Shown piece after piece: positions 31,764 to 40,396 of a DNA stretch of 64,000 bases. The position numbers and the translations under genes were made by a program. Each line of letters begins with the position of its first letter. Positions within the stretch are counted from its first letter, which is position 1. A model generated the notes under the pieces. That model was not told the origin of the DNA, did not search any database, and saw only the letters and a program-made list of their open reading frames with translations. Source of the DNA: Phanerochaete sordida (Eukaryota > Basidiomycota > Agaricomycetes > Polyporales > Phanerochaetaceae); the NCBI GenBank assembly GCA_019973155.2, contig BPQB01000071.1, positions 122,431 to 186,430 of the forward strand, given 5' to 3'.

Positions 31764-33428
31764 ATGCCTGACGACAACCAACTAGACAACGTTCCGCTCG
31801 CACACAACACCAGCCCAGAGCTGGTGGCCCCCAACCCCGATGACCCCTTCACCGATCCCTCCATCGACTCCCCCGAGGAACACGAACCCCTGGAAGAGAC
31901 GAAGAAGGGCGGCGGCGTCGTCATCAACAGCTACTTCGCATTCCAGGCCCACGTCGTACGGCATATCCTGACTCTCGAAATCGCGCAGAACCTATCCGCC
32001 CTGAACAAGCTCAACCAGATCGCAGGCTACATCTGGCGCACCTTCGACGACGACACCAAAACCAAGTGGCAGGAGCGTCTCAAGCTCATGGAGGCCCGCT
32101 GCATGGAGGAGACCGGCCACAAGCTCACGGGCCACCTCCCCAAGTACACTCTGGACCTCAAGCCCGAGGAGATCGCGGCACCCGAGCTCGTGCAGACTGC
32201 ATTCTGCAGGTACAACAAGTGCGCCCACGGGGCCGACTGTGCGGCGGGCGCCGCTGCCGCACTCAAGGACCCGAAGCAGCCGAAGTCGGAGGAGGAGCGG
32301 AAGCGGAGGAAGCGGAAGAACGCCAGGTCGCGCGCCGAGGCGACGGAGGAGGACTCGCCCCGAGCGAGGAAGCGCGCCCGTGCTGGTGCCGCTGTGGGCG
32401 AGGAGAATGAAGACCCTGGGCGCAAGCCTCGTCAACGCAGGTCCGCGTCGTCACGCTCATCCTCGTCCGCTTCCGAGAACGACGAGCTCTTTGACCTCGA
32501 GGCCCTCGCGCTGGTGCAGGCCCCGTGCCTCTCGCTTGATGCCGGCAAGACATCTTCGAGGCTCCCTCTCACGGGCAGCTCGTCTCACAACGCCACCCAG
32601 CCCTCGAACTTCCCCGCTCATTACTCTCCCGAGCCCCGTCCTTCACGCGGTGCCGGCGAGGCGTCTTTGAGGGTCCCTCACGTCGACAGCTCGTCTCGCA
32701 GCGCCACTCAGCATTCGACATTTTCCGCTCGCCAATCTTCCGCGCCCCGATTCTTCCGTACTTCGCGCGGTGTTGGCGAGGCGTTTTCGGGAATCCATCA
32801 TACAGGCAGCCCGTTTCGCAGCGCCACTCAGCCTTCGCCCTTCCCTGCGTATCACTCTCCCGAGCCCCAGCTCCAGCCCGCATCTCCCTACGCCGCCAGC
32901 GACGCATTCACCGACCCTTCGACGGCATGGCAGGGGTCGTCCAGCATGCACGACGCTGCCTACGCTACGCCCCTGAACTCCGCCTTCGCCACGACCAACA
33001 GCCCCCAGCTCCCGGAGGACTGCTTCGTGTTCGGCGCATCGGGATGCGGCTTCGTGTTCGACTTCGCGCGCGGCCTAAACTTCGAGTGCGATCCTGAGAT
33101 CGTGCAGAAGGCACTCTACGACCTCGGGTCTACGATGTACGTCGAAGCGCCTGACGCGTATGCTCACTACGACGTGGGCATCCCGACGCCTGTCGAGGCT
33201 GTGGGCTACTCTGCGCCGCCGTCGCCGTGGGCGCCGTCGAGCCCCGACTCCGATCCGTACCTGGGATTCCAGCCGCGTCTTCTGGAGCAGCAGCCCCCGT
33301 CTTGTCATGCTCCGTGGACGGCGCCACTCCTCGGAGTGCAATACGACACCAATGCCGAGGCGTTCCCCATGACTGGCGGATACCACAGCGCACCCAAACA
33401 GCCCTTCCTACTCGGAGGCGGTTACTGA
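31764..33428 (+). CDS. HMG-A2: HMG-box-like nuclear protein, subfamily A
   Basis: A single-exon gene of 554 codons starting MPDDNQLDNVPLAHN. After an acidic N-terminus, residues about 53-125 form the HMG-box-like domain: INSYFAFQAHVVRH, then QIAGYIWRTFDDDTKTKWQE with the core Trp, then RLKLMEARCMEETGHK. The shared extension (PKYTLDLKPEEIAAPEL) and a Cys-containing FCRYNKCAHGADCAAG follow, then a bipartite-like basic region (ERKRRKRKNARSR ... RARKRARAG) typical of a nuclear localisation signal. The C-terminal half is Ser/Pro/Tyr-rich with several imperfect copies of a roughly 30-residue unit (SSRSATQPSPFPAYHSPEP type), and ends with the FVFGASGCGFVFDF motif and a Pro/Tyr-rich tail. HMG-A3 at 40.4 kb is a close inverted copy. 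Regulatory function is inferred from the domain. Confidence 0.75.
   Translation: MPDDNQLDNVPLAHNTSPELVAPNPDDPFTDPSIDSPEEHEPLEETKKGGGVVINSYFAFQAHVVRHILTLEIAQNLSALNKLNQIAGYIWRTFDDDTKTKWQERLKLMEARCMEETGHKLTGHLPKYTLDLKPEEIAAPELVQTAFCRYNKCAHGADCAAGAAAALKDPKQPKSEEERKRRKRKNARSRAEATEEDSPRARKRARAGAAVGEENEDPGRKPRQRRSASSRSSSSASENDELFDLEALALVQAPCLSLDAGKTSSRLPLTGSSSHNATQPSNFPAHYSPEPRPSRGAGEASLRVPHVDSSSRSATQHSTFSARQSSAPRFFRTSRGVGEAFSGIHHTGSPFRSATQPSPFPAYHSPEPQLQPASPYAASDAFTDPSTAWQGSSSMHDAAYATPLNSAFATTNSPQLPEDCFVFGASGCGFVFDFARGLNFECDPEIVQKALYDLGSTMYVEAPDAYAHYDVGIPTPVEAVGYSAPPSPWAPSSPDSDPYLGFQPRLLEQQPPSCHAPWTAPLLGVQYDTNAEAFPMTGGYHSAPKQPFLLGGGY
32560..32910 (+). repeat. imperfect tandem coding repeats in HMG-A2
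   Basis: Units of about 90-110 bp, each reading roughly G[SP]S-R-ATQ-S-F-A--SPEP followed by a GAGEA--RV spacer, are repeated three to four times. HMG-A3 has a different arrangement and number of the same units (about 40.97-41.37 kb), so the array changes length between copies. Confidence 0.6.
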
Positions 33429-34254
33429 AACATGAAACAGTCCTTGTATCTCCTCTGCAGATCAAGGCAGCAGGATGCTCGTGATAACCTGCATCCAACC
33501 TTGTACTTAGTTTTGTTGTTACATAGCTTCGACGTCCCTTGTACTATCTTCCGCTGCGTCTTGTACTTCATAGGTTACCTTCTTCATAAGCGTACTGCTT
33601 TCTCGCTTTTGCACCATATGTACGACTGTCAATATAGACGTCGTTGTACTTCTCTCCCTGTATTTATGACCGTGTAGTCTGGCAATACAGCCCATTCAAC
33701 TGGACATCTTCGCTTCACATCGCGCCTCAGGCTGGAGACTTATCGAAAACGAGATGCGACTCGCATGGAGCCACTTCGCAGTTTCAGACCTTTCATGTTT
33801 CAGTAACCTCTCACTGGGTCACTGTGGCGTGAAATGTCCAGAAGTGCGCGGCCAGTCTGCTCAGCGTTCGTTGGTTTCGCCAAGGTGTCCAAATTGCCCC
33901 CGAGACCATCTAAGGCGAGACTTACACTGCTATGCTACCTAGCCCGACGCCTCTTGCTTATCACTAATCCTTCGGACGCCATAGCAATGACCCAGAGTCG
34001 TCGTGCGCGCACAGCAGTCAGCGAGGCCAACGCACGACGGCCTCTGAGGCCTCAGAGCAGGCAACCTCCGCAGACGGCGCAGTGACCTCTCGTCCACCCC
34101 ACGCTCGCTCAGCTCGACTCTGCCAAAATTTATGGTCCAAGCGTTCGCCTCCTTGCATTTTCACCTCACAAACACTACAGCATCGTCCGTACAAGTACAT
34201 AAAAAACCTTCAATTGCCATTTCTTTCCATCCAAGTTGGGAGCGCACATTCCAA
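33429..34254. other. intergenic region between convergent HMG-A2 and SSP-3
   Basis: Holds both 3' flanks. The half next to SSP-3 (about 34080-34250) is recognisably similar, inverted, to the sequence after the SSP-4 pseudogene (about 43400-43600). No gene. Confidence 0.5.
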
Positions 34255-35079
34255 CTACGCAGTCTCGACGATTACATAGCCTGGACGAGCTCAATATCAG
34301 CAGCACACCTCAGTAGATGCAACGGCACGCTCACCCAGGCCGTTAGGATTGTTATTGAAATCACACTGCCCGCCGTTGTCGCCGGTCGTGCCCTGGCAGT
34401 TCCACGCCAGGTAGTTGACCACGCCGGCCCCTGCAACGACCCGTAAGCAGAGCAGCTTCCTTTACAGCGCATATAGGAGCACTTGCAGTTGTTCCAGTCG
34501 TAGCAGTACACGAGGTCCGAGCCGTAGCTGTTGGCGAGGCCCGCCGCGCAGCTGCCCCACGTCCACCAGCCGTACGTGCCGTACGCGACGGTGAACTCGC
34601 CGTTGTTCGCGTACTCGCTGCAAGCATCCCATCAATATACGCAGCTATACCCTCGTACCAAGTCAGAGACATACTTCGCGAGCGACGTGCAGTCTACCAA
34701 GAACCAGCCTCAGCATCATACACCCGCCAGACACACGGCGACACGCACCGTTCGGGTCCGGCCCGCCGCCGCCCGCATGACAATAGCTCGTGCACGGCGC
34801 GCCGCACAGGTCGTAGCTGCGCGCCGCGAGCGCGCCCGCCGCGCGCGGCGACACGGCGGTGTCCTGCAGCGCGCACGTCGCGTACGTCAGCGGCCGCCCG
34901 TCGATGATCTGCACGGACTGCACCGCGGCGGTGTCCGGCCTGCAGACTGCGTGGGGTCAGCGCGCGGGAGGGTCGGCGGGGATGGGAGGGTTACTGGAGG
35001 GGATCTTGCTGGGGGCGGCGCCGTGTGCGGAGGCCAGGAGGAGGGAGAGGCTGGTGGTGATGGTGACGGTGGGCTTCAT
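34255..35079 (-). CDS. SSP-3: secreted cysteine-rich protein
   Basis: Exons on the minus strand are 35079-34995, 34946-34749, 34693-34675, 34617-34487, 34430-34335 and 34280-34255 (85, 198, 19, 131, 96, 26 nt), 184 codons. The signal peptide is MKPTVTITTSLSLLLASAHG. The two-Cys N-terminal segment (ICRPDTAAVQ ... YATCAL) is present. Where other members have KR, this one has LAAR before SYDLCGAPCTSYC, so the Kex2 site is probably lost. The mature domain keeps eight Cys and the WGSCAAGL, YCYDW, NYLAWNC and NNNPNGLGYVIVETA blocks, closest to SSP-5. The fourth intron starts with GCAAGT, a GC-AG intron. SSP-3 is the parent-like copy of the SSP-4 pseudogene. Confidence 0.88.
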
Positions 35080-35106
35080 GGTGGTGCGCTTCGGATGTGG
35101 GGTGGG

Positions 35107-35158
35107 GGTAAGTGTCGAGCACTTGAAGATTGGTTGCTAGAGTATAGCGAGCTTTATA
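35107..35158 (-). promoter_or_regulatory. SSP-3 core promoter: TATA box and conserved 20-bp start element
   Basis: On the minus strand TATAAAG (35158-35152) is followed 32 bp later by TCAAGTGCTCGACACTTACC (35126-35107). It shares 18 of 20 bases with the SSP-6 element. Confidence 0.65.
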
Positions 35159-36400
35159 CTCTGCAGAATAAACGCTAGGAAATATCCAGAGTATATGCGG
35201 AAGAGCGTCGGTACCTTCGTGCCACGGCGCCAAGGAACGCAGCGCCCACGACGCCCGTGCGCTGTTTTGACAGATGCTGAATTCCCTTCTGTTCTGCCCG
35301 ATCTCCGTGTTATGTATAGCGCAAGACGCCGCGTACAATGCTCAGACAAACGCGAGGTTGGCCGTACGGCTGTTGAAAAAATGACGTTGAGTCGTCAAAA
35401 TAATGCAAACTACTCTGAGCTAACAGAATACCTCACTAGGATCACCATTGATCCAGGAGGAGGGCTGAACCGCTCGTCTGGTTTTCAACGTCGACGACTT
35501 TCGAAAAGCGATTCGCTTCTAAGATGCAGCGCGTACGTACCGTCTGCGGCCATTCTTGCGCCGCCACAGACGGAGGTTCAGTCGCTATGCTGATGCAGAA
35601 TGATTATCTTCAGCTAGAAGCAGAAAGAACAGGGACTACCGCTGAGCACGAGGCCATAGTGGCATGCAGCGGGGGAGCGTACATGGAGTAGGCCTGCTCG
35701 AGCCTCGCGAATCTGCACGTTTCAGCGTTGTGGACGAGAGATGGTGCCTCGCGGCGTCCTAGAATGTCCTAGGCGGGCCGCATGCTCGCGCTCACGTGTG
35801 TGGGTCACTCCCGGCACGCGCGCGTAGGCCAAACTGAGGGTAGCTTAAATGTTCAACGACAACACTGGAAACATCGAGGGTTACTGCTCAGTGTGTACCT
35901 GTGCGCGATTGTTTGAGAGGACATACATCCGAAGAAAGACTACCGATACCTCAACAATCAGATACCGCTCGCCCCCCAGTTCTTTCCAGTGGGTAGGGCG
36001 TGCCTGCACGGGCTGTCCAGAAAGCTTCAGAAAGCTTAACGGCGAGCTTCTGTGGCGCATCCGCAGGAAAGCCGATATGTAAGCTTCGCGACAGAAGAGA
36101 AGTCCAGATGTACAGCTCACCAGCCTCCTCCCGGCTAGGGCTATGCCTCAGCGGTCAGCTTCGGTGCCCAGTCACCGCAAGCAAAGTCTGAAGAGCTGCG
36201 AATGGCCCTGCCTGTGCTGCTGGCAGGCAACGTATGCAGCACAGGGATTCAGCGACGGCCTTCAGCTCAACATATCCTTCAGAGACGGTGCCATTGTCAC
36301 GCTCTCTGTGTTTGAGACGCTCGGCGTCGTTGGGTCGCGATGACGGTAGCAGGCAGAGAGGAGCGCCGTGGCCCAGCCGCCCGAGCGCGGTCTGATGCGC
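35159..36400. other. intergenic region, no supported gene
   Basis: Distal SSP-3 upstream sequence and spacer. Short open frames on both strands carry no motif. Confidence 0.4.
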
Positions 36401-36409
36401 CGTCTGCCA

Positions 36410-37475
36410 TTTCTGGAAGAGCGCCAAGCGCCTTGGCCGAGGTGACCACGTGCTCTGGCCTTCGTGGCGTCGGCAACTTCCGAGGCCGATGCGGCGGCCG
36501 AATTCGGACAGCGCGCCTTCGCAGCCGCGCCCGTCGCCGCGAACAACGTCGAGCTCGCTGCTCGCTGTGACGCGCACCACGTGACGCGTCGCGTATGTCA
36601 TGTCTTATTCTCTCGCTTGATATGCTGAGACGGTGTACAGATCACCGGGGAGTCGTTCAGGCTCCAGCTGCGAAATGCGGCGATGTTGGAGCGCTGTCAG
36701 TCGCCTCCCTGCCTGCACATGACATATTTGATGATGTGCCGCATGCACTTGACTGGCTTAGAAGGTCTGGTGAGTGATGCACTCCCGCTGCGACGATCCC
36801 GGACGTCCTGGCGACTGACAGCCTTTATCCTCCTAGCTTCGGCGGACTTGCGGCGCCGGAGCTCAAAGAGAACGCACCTGCTTTGGTGGTACTCGTTCGG
36901 CTTTCCACGCCAAGCTGAGTTCATATAGGACGGAAGCAAATTCCTACGCCGCCACAGACGCGTGTGCTGCCAAATTGATTGAGCGCTTCGCGCCTCCATG
37001 CCCTGGGACAAAGAGACGGTGCCCCTCCTTGCCTCATGGCGCCGCGCGCTAGCCCATAAGCGGTATGACATATTCGCTCTCCACCCCTATTCCGCGAGCT
37101 TGTGCGACGCCGCGCGTGCAGGTCAAAGCTTTGTCTCCGCTTTGCGCAAAGGCCTGCGCTGCGGCGAGGCGACGCACCGCGGTGTGGCCCTGCCTGCGAT
37201 CGGCGCCGGCCCCTCCCCACGCCGCGTGCCGAGGACCACAACGCGGCCCTGCGTGTGCCTGGGCGCCATGGCAGTGGCATGCTCCCGCACACAAGGCTGC
37301 GTCCCGGCTTTGAGGCGTCGTGCGGAGCCTGCCGACGTCCAATCGGGCCACGGTTCCCACCGCAAAGTTATATAAGATGGCGCTGTGGGTCCACCCCTCC
37401 CTCCGACAAACCAAACACACCGTTGCATTCGCACATCACACTCGCACATCGCACATCGCCTACGCCTGCCTCGCC
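36410..37475 (+). promoter_or_regulatory. HMG-B1 upstream region, conserved with that of HMG-B2 over about 1 kb
   Basis: Aligns with 60790-61803. Perfect blocks include the palindrome CCGAATTCGG (36498-36507), a 32-bp block at 36930-36961 (ACGGAAGCAAATTCCTACGC...), a 33-bp block containing the palindrome CACCGCGGTG (37175-37184), a 31-bp block at 37255-37285, a CCAAT box (about 37340) and TATATAAG (37369-37376), 107 bp before the ATG. Between blocks the sequences differ, so conservation is patchy, as in footprints. Confidence 0.65.
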
Positions 37476-39221
37476 ATGGCCTCGTACAACCCCTATTACG
37501 CCTACGCGTCCTCGCGCGGCAAGAACACCGCGTACGACCTCGGGGACTTGCCGCCACAAGTTGCCGACTTTGCCTTCTCCTCCTCGTCGTCGACCACCTA
37601 CCCGAGCGCAGACTATCTTCAGAGCCGCGGTCTGTGGTCCGACTCGCAAGATACGAGCTACCCCGCGGTCGACTATTTGTCGCAGGATGCAAACTACTCC
37701 TCAGCCAACTATTCGTCACAGAGCACAAGCTACTCCTTGCTCGATTATTCGTCGCAGGACACAAGCTACTCATCGGTCGACTATTCGTCGCAGGGCACAA
37801 GCTACCCCTCGGTCGACTATCTGTCGCAAGATCCAAGCTACTTCTCGGGCGACTATTCCTCGCAGGATACGAGCTACGCCTCGACCGAGTATTCATCGCA
37901 GGGCAGCACCTTCTCCTCTGTCTACCCGTCGCCATCGTCTAGCGGTCAAATGACTCTCCTCCCGGGCGTCCAGTACGGCGACTACCATGGCGCTGTCGCT
38001 CAGCCCCGCCTTCCCCTCCGGAGCCTGGACAACGTCGACATCGAGCCCTGGAACACCTTCGCCGACGTGTTTGACAATGTACGTGCACCTGCTCCACACA
38101 CTTTTGTCTCTCTGACATCGCTGCCACAGGCCGGAAACCCGATACTCGTGCACGACCTTCCTGCCGCCACTCGTGCCCCGGTGCCTTCTTCGGCGCCCTC
38201 CCTCGCCCCACCACCGCAGTCCATGCCCGCCCGCGAGCACCCCGCCGCCACCTACATCACGCCGCCCCCGTCGTCCCTGCCGACCCGCGAGCCGTCGCCC
38301 CTCTACATCACACCCGCCACGGCATCGACACCGCGACCACCCCGCGAACCGTCCCCGGAGCCCGCGCCGCGCCGCACGAGGTCGTCGAAGGGCAAGGGCA
38401 AGAGGCAGCGTTGCGACGACGAGGACGAGGACGACGAGTACAAGCCGGCACCTGTGCGCCGCAGCAAGCGCGCGCGCACCCAGCGCGAGACCGAGACCTG
38501 CTCGTTCTACGCCACAGCGGAGCCGAGCGACGGCGCGCCCACGCCCGCGCCGCCCAGGAAGGAGCGGCGCAAACGGGACCCCGCCGCGCCCAAGCCGAAG
38601 AAGCCCAAGAACGCCACAAAACGGCCCTCGAACTCGTACATGACCGCCCTGCACGACCACCGCCCCGTGCTGAGCGACCCCGCGTCGTACGCGCTCGCGC
38701 ACGGCGACCTCATCAAGGTCTTCGCGCCCTACTGGTACTGCACGCCGCCTGCCGCGCGCGCGCCCTACTGCACGCACGCCGACGCCGCCGCCGACGCGCT
38801 CGCGGCCGGCGCGCCGCCGCCCGCGCTGCCCGCGGACGACAGCAAGACCGCGCGCCTGCGCGCCGGCGCGAGCGGCTGGGCGCTGCTCGCGCCGGGCCGC
38901 GTGCTCGCGGGCGTGCGCCACGTCGTGCGCGCGAGCGTCGCGCCGCGCTTCGACGAGCACGTCACGCCGACGCGCGCGCAGCACAACCGCGGGACGGCGG
39001 TCTCGGCGGCGAACGCGCGCCACTTCGCGGGGGTGTACGAGGACGTGTATGCGCGCTGGGCGGCGTGGTGCGCGGAGACGAAGAAGCCTGCGCCACCGGA
39101 GCTCCCGGAGCTGTTCACGCTCGATGATGTCGCGGGCGGGACGCATGAGGAGGCGGGGTTGATTATGGAGATTGTTACGGGCCATGCGCCGGATGCGGAG
39201 GCGACGCCTGTCCGCTGGTGA
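37476..39221 (+). CDS. HMG-B1: HMG-box-like protein with S/Y/Q-rich repeats, subfamily B
   Basis: The ATG at 37476 opens MASYNPYYAYASSRG. A canonical 51-bp intron (38079-38129, GTACGT...CACAG) is open in frame, so the product is 564 residues spliced or 581 if retained. Residues about 50-150 carry eight copies of a 12-residue unit (SQDTSYSSVDYS type), a Ser/Tyr/Gln/Asp low-complexity region. A Pro-rich segment follows, then basic clusters (RRTRSSKGKGKRQR, RRSKRARTQR) as nuclear signals, then an HMG-box-like domain encoded from about 38612: KRPSNSYMTALHDHRP, a Trp in FAPYWYCTPPAARAPY, and Ala-rich helices. The C-terminal part (RFDEHVTPTRAQHN ... ARWAAWCAETKKP) is conserved with HMG-B2. GC content is very high in the box region. 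A DNA-binding regulator is the inference. Confidence 0.75.
   Translation: MASYNPYYAYASSRGKNTAYDLGDLPPQVADFAFSSSSSTTYPSADYLQSRGLWSDSQDTSYPAVDYLSQDANYSSANYSSQSTSYSLLDYSSQDTSYSSVDYSSQGTSYPSVDYLSQDPSYFSGDYSSQDTSYASTEYSSQGSTFSSVYPSPSSSGQMTLLPGVQYGDYHGAVAQPRLPLRSLDNVDIEPWNTFADVFDNVRAPAPHTFVSLTSLPQAGNPILVHDLPAATRAPVPSSAPSLAPPPQSMPAREHPAATYITPPPSSLPTREPSPLYITPATASTPRPPREPSPEPAPRRTRSSKGKGKRQRCDDEDEDDEYKPAPVRRSKRARTQRETETCSFYATAEPSDGAPTPAPPRKERRKRDPAAPKPKKPKNATKRPSNSYMTALHDHRPVLSDPASYALAHGDLIKVFAPYWYCTPPAARAPYCTHADAAADALAAGAPPPALPADDSKTARLRAGASGWALLAPGRVLAGVRHVVRASVAPRFDEHVTPTRAQHNRGTAVSAANARHFAGVYEDVYARWAAWCAETKKPAPPELPELFTLDDVAGGTHEEAGLIMEIVTGHAPDAEATPVRW
37636..37920 (+). repeat. 36-bp coding repeats (12-residue S/Y/Q unit) in HMG-B1
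   Basis: About eight degenerate units, TCGCAGGACACAAGCTACTC... , each encode S-Q-[DGS]-x-[SN]-[YF]-x-x-x-[DEN]-Y-[SL]. HMG-B2 has only three or four recognisable units, so the array expanded in HMG-B1. Confidence 0.75.
38079..38129 (+). other. 51-bp intron open in frame (HMG-B1)
   Basis: GTACGT donor, CTGAC branch-like site and CACAG acceptor. Its length is a multiple of three, it has no in-frame stop, and it lies at the same place and has the same length as 62239-62289 in HMG-B2. Retention would add 17 residues. Confidence 0.65.
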
Positions 39222-40396
39222 AGGTGTGCTCCCCTCGTATCCCCGAACTATCGCATTTCTTTTCTCGCTTTTGATCGTCTGACTACTCTCCAATTGTTAT
39301 CTTTACACTCGGATTTTCTGCCCTTCACAACAGCTGTATTTCTATACCCTTCTGCGCTCGAACTCTTATACACACATAGATTTTAGATCCTCCCTTCCTC
39401 TTATCTCCTCTGTACTCGTTATAATCTCATCGTGCTCCCTGCGTTTGCCTCGATCTCGCTTGTGTGAAAGTTGTTGAAGGCTGTCGCGCACTGGTCTCTC
39501 AGGACGCTGAACATCCGTGACGACTGAGAAGCAATAGCACCTACAAAGCCCTCGACGAGACCATCTCCGAGCCTCTTGCAGGCGACGTACACAGGCGGAG
39601 CCGTGACAGCTCCGCCCCCGTGTGGGCGATAAGGACCAGACTCAGGTCGAGTTCCCAGTAGAGCCATAAGCCAACTCGCTGCATGAGACATAGTGTTAGG
39701 GTGCGCAATCCATAAGGGTTTTGGACTCAGCTTTACATGTCGGTGTGACGGTGGACCCTGAAGCTTGAAGGCGAGTCTAAGTTGCGCCGGCGTTGCAGCG
39801 CAACGACACTGGCAGTCTCGCCTCTTCCGAAATATTGCAGGCTGTCCCGCGAGCTTGTCAGTGACAGCCCAACCTCGAGCTCATGCTTGCAAACAGCGAC
39901 ACCAGACGGTTATGACGGCGCTAGGCTCGCTTCCAGCCTCTTAAATTGCGGAAGAGGTGGTGCCGTCGTTCCTACATATAGATGACGGCGCATCCTGCAG
40001 TGCATCTCTGAGCATTTTACGCCGCAGTGTCCATTGATTGGATACTACAACGTAAAATGTCGCGGGCTGCACAGGGATGTCTGATGTTCATCCACGAGAG
40101 TGCACGGGCAGACGGTGAGAGCTGAGGAGCAAGTTCATGGATTTGGGTGCAAGATCGCAGCCATAAATACAGGAAGAAAAGTACAACAGCTACTACATCG
40201 AGATGAACGCATACATGCATTCGTCAGAACGGTCGTAAGGGGATATGGCGGTCTGAGTATGGAGAACAAGGGAGCGGCGTGCGATACAAGGGACGTTGGC
40301 CTCGAGACCAACGTATTACAACACACCAGAGAAGGATGCGCGCATACTAGGGCGCGCTCCAGCGTCTTGACTTGACGAGCAAATACAAGACACATG
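39222..40396. other. intergenic region between HMG-B1 and HMG-A3
   Basis: Both genes end here (convergent). A 90-codon minus-strand frame at 39419-39691 has no recognisable motif. No gene is supported. Confidence 0.4.

Noticed and set aside
37893..39293. 466-codon minus-strand ORF
   Set aside because: Antisense shadow of HMG-B1; Arg/Ala/Gly-rich composition without any domain.
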